From assembly GCA_025435555.1 (NCBI GenBank), contig JAIWWG010000056.1, forward strand, positions 62,001 to 126,000: DNA of 64,000 bases, written 5' to 3'. The position numbers and the translations under genes were made by a program. Positions 1-10,600 of this stretch are shown in pieces (within the stretch, counting starts at the first letter, position 1; each line of letters begins with the position of its first letter). The notes beneath the pieces were generated by a model. That model did not search any database and was not told the origin of the DNA. It saw only the letters and a list, made by a program, of their open reading frames with translations. This DNA is from Chytriomyces cf. hyalinus JEL632 (Eukaryota > Chytridiomycota > Chytridiomycetes > Chytridiales > Chytriomycetaceae).

Positions 1-36
1 TTGTATTTTGCAACGGCGCATTTTCACGCATGAGAA

Positions 37-1839
37 TCAGTGCTCGCACAAATGAATGCTTTGAATACTCGCGTATCCGTTGGTAGGAGTGTTGCTTCGC
101 TCCTCCGACAACTCGTGTGCATACACAGCTGCTTCGGTAGCGGAGAACGTGGATCCCAAATGTCCCACAATGTTTTCTACTATTTCGTACGGTAATTTTC
201 CCTTGAACACCATCGCGAACAGATCCTCCACAACCCACTCCCGCTGCTGTACCGCCACAGTTTTGGTGGATGGGACTTGAAAGTCCGGGTGGACAAGGAA
301 GAAGGCAAGAATCCGACGGAATCCCGGTTTGGTCTTGTCCTCAAGTTCAAACTCCTCAACTTTGTGATGCAAGAAGTTTGGAAACACGACGGCGCGATTA
401 CCACGGGCCTCAACTTGACCACAGATTTGTGTGTTGACTGAATTGCGGCCAGAAACAAAACCAAACACCTTCTCCAACCCTGCAAAGTCATGCTGCTCAT
501 ACTGATAGAAGCTGCCGTTATTTGTGCAGAAGACATTCCGGAAAGTCAAGCGAGAAGAGGTGATGTTGGACATGCTGTAGTACACAATGCCAGTGGCGGC
601 AATTGCTTCGTTTTCCATGCCTTCCAAGTGCCAGTTTCCGCCCTTGTAGACTGGGTTCTCTGGCGTCAGGCAGATGGTGACCATTTTTACAATTACTTGC
701 AGAGTTATTCCTCTGAGTTTCATAGTGTCTATGCCGCGAGTTTCAGCATACACTGCGCCAGATTGTTTGGGAAGTCCCGGGATATGGATAGGTCGCCTCA
801 ACTCCCAAAGCGAATCCATGAAATCCTTGTATTCATCCGATTCCTCGTCAATGCCAGCTTCCCACGCCATTTCTTCATGCCATTCAAATACATTTGGTTG
901 ATAGCAATTGTTGTTGGTCGGCGAAATGATGCGAGTAAATGGATGCGATTCAAACGATCCCATCGTCATTTCAAACATGGGAACCAACGCTTCAAAGACA
1001 GCTGCAATCGTGCCGTACAGGTCATTGTGGACGCGCCGGTTCAAATTGTTGATGTAAGATTCAATGCGCACTTTGCCATTCTCATCCACACGAAACTCGG
1101 AAGACAGCCATTGAAACCGCTTAGAAACTTATCCATCCATAAAACTATCGTAGCACACTGCAGGTTCAGTGCCGCAGATTTGTGCCGCGCTCTCGCGAAT
1201 TTTTGTAACGCCGTACACCAAGCAGTAGTCGGACGGGTGAATAAGATCAAGTACACTATTGGAATTTTCGTGCCACTTTTGCTTGGCAAGGGAGTCAGCC
1301 TCGATCATGGCTTCTTGCGTATTCAGCTTGGAAAGGAGGCCTTTGGGTACGACGGAATCTGAAATGTTAACTCCGAGGCTTGAGGTGGGCGAAATAACTC
1401 CGCCATTGGGTGTTTCAAGGAGACGATTTGCACCGATAAACTCACGCTCCTCAAACATGAACCTGACGGACTGCTTCACAAATCGAGAGTACGGCACATG
1501 TGGAAACAGCTCATTGTCGCCGGGACAATCCGAATCAGTGTCAGAGTCATGCATGCAAGAGTCTGGGAAAACTTTAGAAAATCACAACCGCGGTTGAATT
1601 CCAAAACAATTACCTTCCGACCCCTCAGACCCAGAATCGATCCAGTCATTTGCGTCATCTGTACCGAGGGCAAACAGACCCGCCTCGACCTTCTTCTTCC
1701 ATCGCTCGACGATTTCAGGGCTCTTCAGCTTAATCCACCAGTCCGGCTTGAGCATGACTTCGTTCATGGTGCGCATGTATTTGGTCTCGCGCTCCGTCAC
1801 CAGCGCAAGGATCTTGTAGCGGAAGACAGGATACTCCAT
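37..1839 (-). CDS. DUF4246 family protein with one in-frame stop codon
   Basis: The gene has two exons. Exon 1 (1839-1614) and exon 2 (from 1562) are joined by a 51-nt GT..AG intron that keeps frame. The product (about 580 residues) matches DUF4246, a family common in fungi: an N-terminal part with WWIKLKSPEIVERWKKK, a centre with FQWLSSEF and SYINNL, and a C-terminal block with GGNWHLEGMENEAI, NFLHHKVEEFEL and RRILAFFLVHPD. The spaced His-x-Glu and His residues recall iron/2-oxoglutarate oxygenase folds, but that is inference and no substrate is known. An in-frame TAA at 1129-1131 lies between SFMDG and VSKRFQW, with homology continuing on both sides in the same frame and no plausible intron to remove it. 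The gene may be newly inactivated, read through, or carry a sequence error. Family assignment is firm; functionality is uncertain. Confidence 0.8.
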
Positions 1840-2214
1840 TCTTGGAAGCTGTTTGGGTATAAAATAGTTTGGGCAGGCTCAAAATTACATATCCATGAAG
1901 ACCACTTGCGCGCGCATGTCATTATTAGGACCATGCTATGCTACCGAAAGAATGGGGCTCCAAAGACGCACCACCCGCACACGAGCTCGGAATATGCCCC
2001 GAGAAAGGTAAATAAAACAACCGCAACGAGTAGCTTGATGCACGTAACTTGAAGCCGTGTCAGATCCATTTTGAATGCGCGATTGAGTGCGGACGGAGTA
2101 ACGGTCACACCAAAGCCATCGCAGCAAAAAAAATTGATCATAAAGGGCAACAAGGTCACCATTTGAGCTTATTTCCGATATGCCTCACTTGTCTTCACTG
2201 ATTCGCAAAGACCT
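1840..2214. other. intergenic, no clear gene
   Basis: This gap lies between the DUF4246 start codon and the end of the acyl-CoA synthetase pseudogene. A 73-codon frame on the minus strand (1941-2162) has hydrophobic stretches but no recognised family, and I do not call it. I see no repeat or RNA gene. Confidence 0.5.
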
Positions 2215-3502
2215 CTACTTCTTGTACATTTCAGCAACCTCCTTCTTGCATTGGGAGAAAATGGCTTTCCTCTGAAGCTTCAGCGTTCCACGGGCTGGAC
2301 CACAGCAACGGCATAAGATTCGAGTGATTCAGCGTGAATGCAGATGCTCCGAACAAATTTCGATACTTTGTAGTTTGACTCCAGCTTTTCGATGGCAATG
2401 TATCTGTGATGCAAAGTTCAGAAATGGCGGTATAAATGTGGAAACTCCAATTCAAGGCGCACCAACAACTCCCAACACATTTCGAACCTCTTGAATAATA
2501 AGACCAGCAGTTGACTCCGTCATTTCATACGCACTAACAACCCTCACAGCAGTCACATTCAGAAATTCGTGAGTCGATTTCGGAATCGGACCTCCAGCAC
2601 TTAGACCCATCTTGAGTCTGCCTCCAACCTGATCCTTGACAGCCTTAAAAACGAGCGCATCCAAAGGCGCAGCAAGCGAATCCAAACCAGCACTCATGAG
2701 CGCAGATTTCAACCCAAACGCGCCCCTTGAACACAGCTCTCAAAATTGAACTTGCCGCGTTGACTTTTGCGTCCACTCCTTTTCGAATTGCATCCCACAC
2801 AGCAGGCACACCAGCCAAGAGCGTTGGTCTCAGCTCGCGGAGGTCTCCCTTGCAGTTTCTCATACTTGTATCGACGAGCGTCTTGGGTGATCCGTACCCA
2901 ATTGGAATGCTGTAGAATAGCATAAGAAACTCGACAGAAAACTCGAGAATTTGCGACAGAGGGAGGAATGACAAGTATGTCTCGCCAACCCCGTCTGCGT
3001 TGAAGTCTCTTTTAAAGAGGTGGCAGTACCCGCCGACAGTTGCGACCACGTTTGCATGGGTCAGCATTACGCCTTTTGGTAGGCCAGTCGATCCAGAGGT
3101 GTACATGATGACGGCAAGATCTTGCTTGGATGGTGGGACGGGTGCATACACGTTTGCTTCGCCTGCACTTTTAAGTCAGTTGATGGTGGTAATCTAACGC
3201 AATAAATCGACCTCCATACCCAGCGTTCTCAATTCCGCAAGTGAAAGAACTTTCAGACGAGGGTGTTCCTTCTTGAGTTTTGCGAGGGCTTGCGCGTCCG
3301 CCTCGCCATTGTGGACGATATTCTTGAGGTACTTGACCATATGCGCGACCTTGGTGAACATCCGGCAGCAATTCAGCGTTTGTGAAGACGGTGGAAATCT
3401 CGCACTCCTGCAGACTGTCTGTGAGGTCTTCCTCCCCGAGGGTCGCATAAGCCGTGGTGACGATGCTTTGCTGGATGCACTGACCAGCCAGTCGCGGCTC
3501 AT
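2215..3502 (-). pseudogene. decayed long-chain acyl-CoA synthetase (AMP-binding enzyme)
   Basis: Fragments of a fatty acyl-CoA synthetase (ATP + fatty acid + CoA to acyl-CoA) run in order along the minus strand but in different frames. From about 3500 come TTAYATLGEEDL and MFTKVAHMVKYLKN; at 3151-2720 lies the AMP-binding P-loop YTSGSTGLPKGVMLTHAN with FLPLSQILEFSVE and GYGSPKTLVDTS; at 2700-2460 come GLSAGGPIPKSTHEFLNV and YEMTEST; at 2400-2290 come YIAIEKLESNYKVSKFV and AESLESYAVAVVQPVE; the tail AIFSQCKKEVAEMYKK ends at 2215. The N-terminal roughly 100 residues are absent. About 100 residues are missing after the GLVVGAP-like region and another stretch is missing before the tail, and at least two frameshifts lie at the 5' end. 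Enzyme identity is certain from the motifs. Loss of function is inferred from the combined deletions and frameshifts. Confidence 0.88.
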
Positions 3503-3710
3503 TTAAATTTATGGATTAGTAATAAATTCGTATTGTCCGACCGAAAAACAAACAGCTTGCGCGAGCCATAGCGCCCTGAAAACACGCGGTGTTGTTGAGC
3601 TGGTACGTTTTGTTTGTTCGAATGACAAGGGCAACATTATGTATTTTTTGGCAGTTTTTTCCAAAATAAAAGTACATAGCAAAGTATACACACATCACAA
3701 GTGCAACAAT

Positions 3711-3751
<41 letters not shown>

Positions 3752-3900
3752 AACAGAACGGTACCCAAACTCCAGCCAAGAGTCGTTTGTCGAAAAAGAA
3801 TGAAAAATGATTTGATTGCCAAAAATGAGGCGCGCACGATGGGACAGATGATCGGAAAAAAAAAATAGAAGATGAAGTAACAAGATAAAAAAGTAAATGT
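3503..3900. other. intergenic region carrying a microsatellite
   Basis: This is non-coding sequence between the 5' remnant of the acyl-CoA synthetase pseudogene and the stop codon of the ATG22-like gene. It contains the AAC trinucleotide repeat listed separately. I see nothing else in it. Confidence 0.5.
3704..3752. repeat. (AAC)n microsatellite
   Basis: This is a nearly uninterrupted run of about 15 AAC trinucleotides, with one imperfect unit near the left end. It lies about 150 nt past the stop codon of the ATG22-like gene, so it could fall in that gene's 3' untranslated or downstream sequence. Length polymorphism would be expected. Confidence 0.9.
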
Positions 3901-6205
3901 TCATGTGGACGAGTCCAGATTGCTCAATTCGTAATCATCCTTGTTGAACTTCTCAGCTTCACGGCGCCCAGCTTCCACGTCCACGTAACTGCATTTGAGG
4001 AATGATGTTAGTCGATCCCAACCCTCTTCTAATTGGGGGAGGAAGAAACGAATACTTACGCAACACAACCGACAGAGATTAACAGCATAAAGAACAAGAA
4101 AATGAATCCGTATCGGATTTCATGAGTCGCATCCGTAATGGCGCCTAATTTTTCCAAATATTAGTATAAAAGAGAAATCGAACCAAAAGTGCACTGACCA
4201 ACGATCAAGGGACCAAACCAACTGCTTCCTTTATCAGTGATGGAGTACAGGGAAAAGAACTCTCCCTCGTGACCACGAGGAATGAGTTCTCCGTACATGA
4301 CTCGGGAGAAACTTTGGATAGCACCGAGCAAACAGCCGTAGACGATACCCTAAAAAATAATATTTAGAGTTAGACTCCACTGCGTTCTCTTTTGGTGATC
4401 CAAATATTGTTGATCAAACTCACCGCTGGAAACAGCTCCCACTTTGCTCGAAGACCAAACGGTAAAAAGAATCCAAGAGTTCCGTAGATTGGGAGTAAAA
4501 TGGACAAGGAGATGAGAAACATGAGCATATACTTTGTTGAGTAGTCAAAGTGGCGTTGAACGCGAAGCCATAGGTAGTTGCCCCCAGCCGCCGTTAAAGG
4601 CGCAACAATAGCGAGAACGAGAATTTCCGTGCTTGTAAATCCCATATTTCTCTGTTTCAAGATGTGAGAAACGGATGGTTCCCTTATGTCCTGAATAAAA
4701 GAAACAAACCGTTGCAAATAAAATGGTAGTGGAGCCGACTGTAGAAATGGCATCGGAGAGCATGAACCACGCAAGAAGCATTCTAAAAGTGTTGGGCATC
4801 AATCGAGCGCGTTTGACTGTGTGGTAGATTTTCTTCCAGCTGTAGGCAATGTAGTTCGTCCCTTTCGGAAGCGGCTCATATGGTCTGTTTCGAATATACT
4901 TAGCAGGAAAGTAAAGACCAATCAGAGCCCATGTGGCAGCGATGAAAATCCCGCACTGCATGCTTTGAAGGAAGGGAAACCATCAGGAGAAAATGAAAGA
5001 ACAAAGAATCAAGATGCTGCAAAAAAAACCTGAAAGTCTGTACACCGAGAGACCCGTCAAAGAAACCGTTGTCTCCGAAACCAGATGAAACAGGCAGCAG
5101 CTGAAGCGCGAAAATAGATCCACCTGCAACCGCAAAGCAGCAGACGGCGCCAACATAGCCATACGCACTCGAAATGGATGAAATCGTGTTCATGGTTGCT
5201 TCGTAGACTTTGGCCCGCGATTCATCCGGTGCAGCTAAAACATCCCAATGAACAGCAGACAGAACTGGAATGTATGAGTTGTCTAACCAAATACACATTT
5301 TTTTAGAAAGCAAATCAGCATTATGAATGGGTGCATCTCACAGAAAGTGAATGAAGCGCCAAATGTCAGCTGTGCGAGAATGACTAAAATCGCAGCGGCC
5401 AAAAACCACGATGAATCCCTGATGGCAATCAGACTGAAACACATGAGAATCGCAAGACCCATGAACCCAAGCATGAACTTTTTTCGGATTGCGCCGTGAT
5501 CGGCAAGTGCACCAAGACTAATGAAAAACACGGCCTGACACAGAACGGAAGATGCAGTAGTGTACAACGAAAATGAAGACGGGTCCACCCAAGCTCCAGC
5601 AATGTTCGTAACACACTGATAGTTGGGGACGGTGTAGTTGCATGTCAGTGAGTGATCCGCAGCCTCCTTCCCAGCACCAGCAGCTAAATTTTGAAGCACG
5701 ACAGTAGATAAGGCTGTGAATACAACAACAACAAGCGGTTCCACCTGTATTCGGCAGTGAAAATGAGGAATTCAGGATCGTTCAATTCGACCCAAATCAT
5801 AATGTTACTAACAGCTCCGCAGAACAGATAGAATGCATTGAGTTCCTCCTTAGACAAAGGCGGATGAGCCACGCCCTTACACAGTTGGTCAATATCTTTG
5901 TGCAGAGGGCCATGCCTGCGGATATCGTACTTCTTGGCCTTCTTGCTGACGCCACTCTTGTTTGTGTCAGTCGTCTCGCAGTCGCCCGCAGTCGCCAAGT
6001 CCAGAAGGCGCTCGTAATGCATGATGGCAGACCTTCGAACCAGCTTCGCCGTGCTTGTTGTTGTGCTCGCCGCCTCAGACTGGCGGAGGGATTCCATTGT
6101 GTCCTCGCTGTTGGTGCGCCCTGCATCGTCCAGGTTTGTGCCGTATCCGCTGATCGAAGTGCGTACCGGTGTGCTTGCGTCGTTGCTGTTGCCTGCTGAA
6201 GCCAT
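3901..6205 (-). CDS. ATG22-like vacuolar membrane transporter
   Basis: This is a multi-exon membrane protein of the Atg22 branch of the major facilitator superfamily. In yeast Atg22 exports amino acids from the vacuole after autophagic breakdown. The start ATG at 6205 opens a hydrophilic Ser/Thr-rich N-terminus of about 145 residues, ending in the typical [15 protein letters not shown] entry to helix 1. Later exons carry the lumenal loop with paired Cys ([16 protein letters not shown]), a conserved cytoplasmic loop [15 protein letters not shown], and helices around [43 protein letters not shown] and [15 protein letters not shown]. The last exon ends [15 protein letters not shown], stop at 3901. 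Introns are short and canonical. The family is clear; whether it works at the vacuole in this organism is inferred. Confidence 0.85.
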
Positions 6206-6772
6206 TCTCACTTGTTTTTTCTTCTCTCAGTGAAACCAACAAACACAAAAATTAATATTTCAGCGTCACACAGATCATTAAACAATCAGCCCTTTTCTTG
6301 GGTGCGCACCGAATGATGACAGTCAGCGTGTGTCGCTGCGAACGGCGGCGATGCCTGGACCGCTCTGACGCTGCGACACTCGGCGAGTCTCGCGACGCAG
6401 GCCCGTGTCGCTGTCGCTGTCGCTGTCTCTGAGAATCCATTGCTCATTAAATTTTCATTTGGCTCAACTGGTTACAACAAAGGCGGCCAATTGTCATTTC
6501 TGCATCCAACTCAGCCACCAACACTTCAGTGCCGCACATACTAATTTGACTCAGTGCAGCGAACAAACATGCAGACAGCTTCCGATGAGAAGGTGGCTCA
6601 AAAGTACCTGCTGCTACACCAACGCTGAACGGTACTCACTGTCCTGTGAGTTTGGAGCGTCCCAGCTGCAGGTGCCGCGTTCAGAGAATTGACTCCAAAG
6701 AAATGCGTTCGGACAAATGCATTTGTCCGGAATTTGCAATAAAGAACTAATTCAGGTTTTATTGCGTGTAAA
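6206..6772. other. intergenic region with promoter, hexamer repeat and palindrome
   Basis: The right-hand part lies downstream of the serine-rich GPI protein gene; the left-hand part is the promoter of the ATG22-like gene, with a TTAATATTTC element at 6251-6260. A short GTCGCT hexamer array sits at about 6406-6428, and a 20-nt perfect palindrome at 6710-6729. No convincing coding frame. Confidence 0.5.
6710..6729. repeat. 20-nt perfect palindrome downstream of the GPI protein gene
   Basis: CGGACAAATGCATTTGTCCG reads the same on both strands. It lies about 43 nt beyond the stop codon of the serine-rich gene, so in its transcript it could form a hairpin near the 3' end. As DNA it could equally be a dimeric protein-binding site. 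Function unknown. Confidence 0.8.
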
Positions 6773-7456
6773 TTAAAATGCCATAACGAGTGTAAGTGCA
6801 GCTACAATGAATGATACACCAGCGTTGAAAGAAGCCCCGCTTGCGGCCATCAACCCGGTCACAGACGGGGACGCCAAAGCCCCGCTCTCCGAAGCCGCGT
6901 TTTGCTCCGAAGTCTTCTCCTTGCTTCCGCTCTCGCTGCTGGATCCGCTGCTGGACCCGCTGCTTCCTTGCTCGCCCGCAGCCTTTCCTTCTCCCTTTGA
7001 CGAAGAACTGGACGCGCTTCCACTTTCGCTCGTGCTCTTGCCGCCTTCACCAGAAGCACCTTTCGTTTCTCCACTTGTGCCGCTACTCTGACTTGCGCCG
7101 GAGCTGCTCTCTCCTTTCGCACCACCTTCAGAGGAAGAGCTAGAGCCACTCTGTCCACCAGCAGCAGGCGGCATGACGTACGGCATCAGTGCCAGCACAG
7201 CGGGATCGTACAGTCCACTGGAGCGACTTCCGCCTTCTGAAGTAGCAGCGCGTGTGGTTCCGCTGCCGCCTTCACCCGGGACTTCGGCGGCAAGCTGGCC
7301 GGCACCTTCCGAAATTGGAGCGAGAGTTTCACCGACTTGGTCGATCGGCGCAATGACTTCGCTTGAAGTGTTGGTGCTTTCACCAGCTTGTGGAAGTGGG
7401 GTCGCCGACACGACTGCTAGTGAGTATGCAAGAAGAACGTATGCTGTAGAAACCAT
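6773..7456 (-). CDS. serine/glycine-rich secreted GPI-type surface protein
   Basis: This single-exon frame of 227 codons starts at the ATG at 7456; an in-frame extension upstream has no ATG and would spoil the signal peptide. The N-terminus (VSTAYVLLAYSLAVVSATP) is a good secretion signal with cleavage expected after residue 18 or so. The middle, about residues 100-200, is a low-complexity Ser/Gly/Glu/Lys region suited to O-glycosylation. The last 20-25 residues are hydrophobic (FIVAALTLVMAF) after small residues, the layout of a GPI-attachment signal. No enzymatic domain is visible. It is probably a cell-wall or plasma-membrane mannoprotein-like stalk protein. No family recognised; secretion and anchoring are sequence-based inferences. 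Confidence 0.72.
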   Translation of the reverse strand: MVSTAYVLLAYSLAVVSATPLPQAGESTNTSSEVIAPIDQVGETLAPISEGAGQLAAEVPGEGGSGTTRAATSEGGSRSSGLYDPAVLALMPYVMPPAAGGQSGSSSSSEGGAKGESSSGASQSSGTSGETKGASGEGGKSTSESGSASSSSSKGEGKAAGEQGSSGSSSGSSSESGSKEKTSEQNAASESGALASPSVTGLMAASGASFNAGVSFIVAALTLVMAF

Positions 7457-7660
7457 TGGAAGGGCAATTGTGTCGTTAAACCGAACCCAAAGGTGCTGCT
7501 TATGAGGGAATTTGCAGGTTTCATTCCGTCTAGAAGTCATAATGATTTGTTCATATTTCCGTCATTCTTCATTCAACATCCATTTTCCTCGGCGTTTACG
7601 AATTACAAACATCAAAAATTTTCAGATCAAATTCATCGGTGCAACAAAGCAATCACAAAA

Positions 7661-10600
7661 TCAGTCTGTTTCCATCGGAGTCGCCTTTCCGGACCTCTGC
7701 TGTCTCTTCCACTCGGCAATCTTGTTCTTGAGCTCAACATCTGAAAAACATTCATCATCAGCAGTCACCTTTGCCCAGCAACTTCAGCAAGGCTTACCTG
7801 GAACAACCATGTCAATCGTTAAAGGCTTTCTGTTGAATGGATCGAGTGGATTGGACAGCAATTGGGTTATAATCGTAGAGCGGTCAACCGTGATGTTAGA
7901 AGTTGGCAAAATAACAGGATCCTCCATCAAATGAGCAAGCAAAGGATCTATCATCATAGGAAACAGAGAGAAAATCGTAAATTATGGAGAATGGGCACAG
8001 AGAGAACAGTTACAAACCCAAAAACTCGTCAGGAACATCTCCCAGCTCTTCATCCTCCGCTTGTGAATTACGGATTGCTTCTTCAACTTTAGACACAAAT
8101 TGTCGAACCATATCAAGCTCGCCCTGACAGAAACATGAAATAAGTACGACCACTTTACAACAATTTTTAAACGGCAAACTAACCGAGTTCTTCAGTCCAT
8201 TCCTGGCCAAAATGTCGCATGCGCGATAAAAGATTTCCTTGCGATACGACCTTTCATCTCGGGCCACAGCTTGGATAAACTCAGATCGATGCGCAAGATG
8301 CAAAAAGATTTCGACAAGCTTTGTCAAGAGGCTCTTTGGATCAAAGCCATATTTCTCTGGGTTTTTAACCTGTTTGATGAAAAGATTCCCAAACATGAGC
8401 AAAAAATCTCGTCACTGAGCACAACGAATGTTTGAATGGGGTCACACCTTGAGTTCTGTACATTTCGGCCCAACCATAGTGGTCAAGTTGTAATCGAGCA
8501 TGGCAGCCAACCGTTCAACGAGGTAAGGCGCCATGAACGGAACAACAATTCTTTCTTCCGCCGTGAGATACAAAAACATGTTGACCGTCTCGTTACCCAA
8601 TTGCAAGTACCCTTGCGCACCGCGCTCGCTATCACGGAGATTTTTTTCTTTATCCTCACGAATGTTCTGGGGGATATGAACGTTTGTGTTTAAGATGAAT
8701 CAACAATTATTTACAAGACGCTTAAGTTCTTTGTGCTACCTGAGGCAGCGAATTCCACGTTTGTACGTCACTCATTTCTTGGTGAATTTTGTGAATTTGC
8801 GCCAGCATAGTCAGCGCTTCGTCCAAGAGGTATCGGGTGTCATTCATGAGCAAGTTTGCGAATTTGATGAATTCTTCCTTCTGACTCTCTTGCACAACCA
8901 CGTTTCTGTGGTTCTGGTCATCCCAAATGGATTTGAGAATTTGAGAAATATAGAAACGGATAGTGAACTTGTCATAAAACGCGCGGGAGTCCCCAGTAAA
9001 TTCAGCATCTTAAATAAAATAAAAAAGAAGAGTAAGTCATCCGCCAAAAACCTTGCACTCATCACATACGCACCAACGTAGAAACGCATGATACCAGGGA
9101 CCAAATACTGTTTTGCGGCTTCATGTGTGCTGAATATAACATCCAATCGGGAGCCCACTGCTTCACCAGACGCATTCCGATAGAGTGGGTGAGTGAAACT
9201 ATAGAGAACCTGTTTCAAAGTAAGTATGACGCATAAATCATTGAACACATTATTGAACCTCAATCAATTTGCTCTTCAAGTGAGGATTCTTGATGTATCC
9301 TGACGTTTGGAGCATTGAGACGCTGAATAACATGAATTCATCCCGCAGGGTTCCCTCAAACAAAGTCGCCTTGTATCTGGGGAAATTTTCGATTACTGTC
9401 AGTCAGGGCAGTGATTACCATATCAACTCACCTCGAGACGAATATGTAGAACTCCACAATATCTTCAAAAATCCATTCGGGCAGCGTTGCAAACATCGCA
9501 GGCACTTCGACAGGAAGTGGGAGGATTTGCGCACCACCTTGGTTCAAATTTCCACGAGCCAGGAACGACCAATTGATTCCACCCACCTTAGTACCAGCGC
9601 CAACCAAAATGACCCGCATCAACCACATCATGACCAAATTGTAAAATCTCGTAATTTGGTCCACAGTGACTTTATCCAGCAACGACGTAACGGTGACAAG
9701 CCTTTGTGCAATCCAGACGTCAAGTTGCGTCTGATACGGAATCCGATAAGTGAACACAAATTTTCTCGCGAGTGTATGTATGAAGTCTCACCTGGTATCT
9801 TTTCAAAGTGAATTCCTTCATCGCAGCATCTGGTGATCCAGCCCAAGCTCCAGTATCTCTTTCAGCTTTCATGCGATCGACTTCCTTCTTCAAGTCGCCA
9901 ATTTGGCGAATCAGATTCTGATATTGCCGCACCGTTCCCATGTAACCAAGATGCAAAGACCCGAGCGTGAGAATAAAAACATCCGTGACAAAGTTGGCTG
10001 CAGGAGCATTTGGGTTTTCCTCCAGCCACTTCTTTTTTTGGGCATTCAAAAAGTCATCGTCGGCAAACATCAAGCTTGTCGAAGCTGGCTGAATCAACCG
10101 TGGAGTTGGTCGTAAAAAGTGATACGGCTCAATCAGTTGAATTTTTGAAAAGTTTGCGTCCATTATTGGTTCACACAGGGAAAGGCAGGTCTTGCCAATG
10201 TTGAACATGAATCCATCAGTCGCAACAGCCTTTGGATCCACCTATTGCAGAATATGAAGTTGTCAATAAAATGAACTGCATTTGCGAAGGAAATTGCAAT
10301 GCTTTCTCAAACCTGAATTCGGGCTCTCGCGTGATTGAGTGAAATAGCCTCAGAAAAAAACTTGAGCACATCCTCCTTGGTATCTGGGCCGGCTCTTATC
10401 ATGGCCATTGTCAGCCCATGCAGATTCGACTTAAAAAGCATCATAAAGTCAAATTAAGTTTGAAAAAATGCAGCAATAGTAGGATCATACCTGAACAGTT
10501 GAAATGGTTGCTCGAAGATTGGTCATCGCACTCTCTACATCTCCCAAATTCCGATTTCCGATGTCCATTCCTTCCCGATCCCGTTGAATATTTTCACCGA

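Noticed and set aside
490-1362. 290-codon plus-strand open frame
   Set aside because: It is antisense to the DUF4246 coding sequence, shows no family match, and exists because the opposite strand is coding.
1941-2162. 73-codon minus-strand frame with hydrophobic stretches
   Set aside because: No start context, family or conserved motif. It sits in a short AT-rich gap and is consistent with chance.
3704-3752. AAC repeat as a possible CRISPR or satellite array
   Set aside because: It is a simple trinucleotide microsatellite with no spacers.
6405-6692. 95-codon plus-strand frame over the GTCGCT hexamers
   Set aside because: Its open length derives partly from the repeat, it lacks any domain, and it overlaps intergenic sequence.
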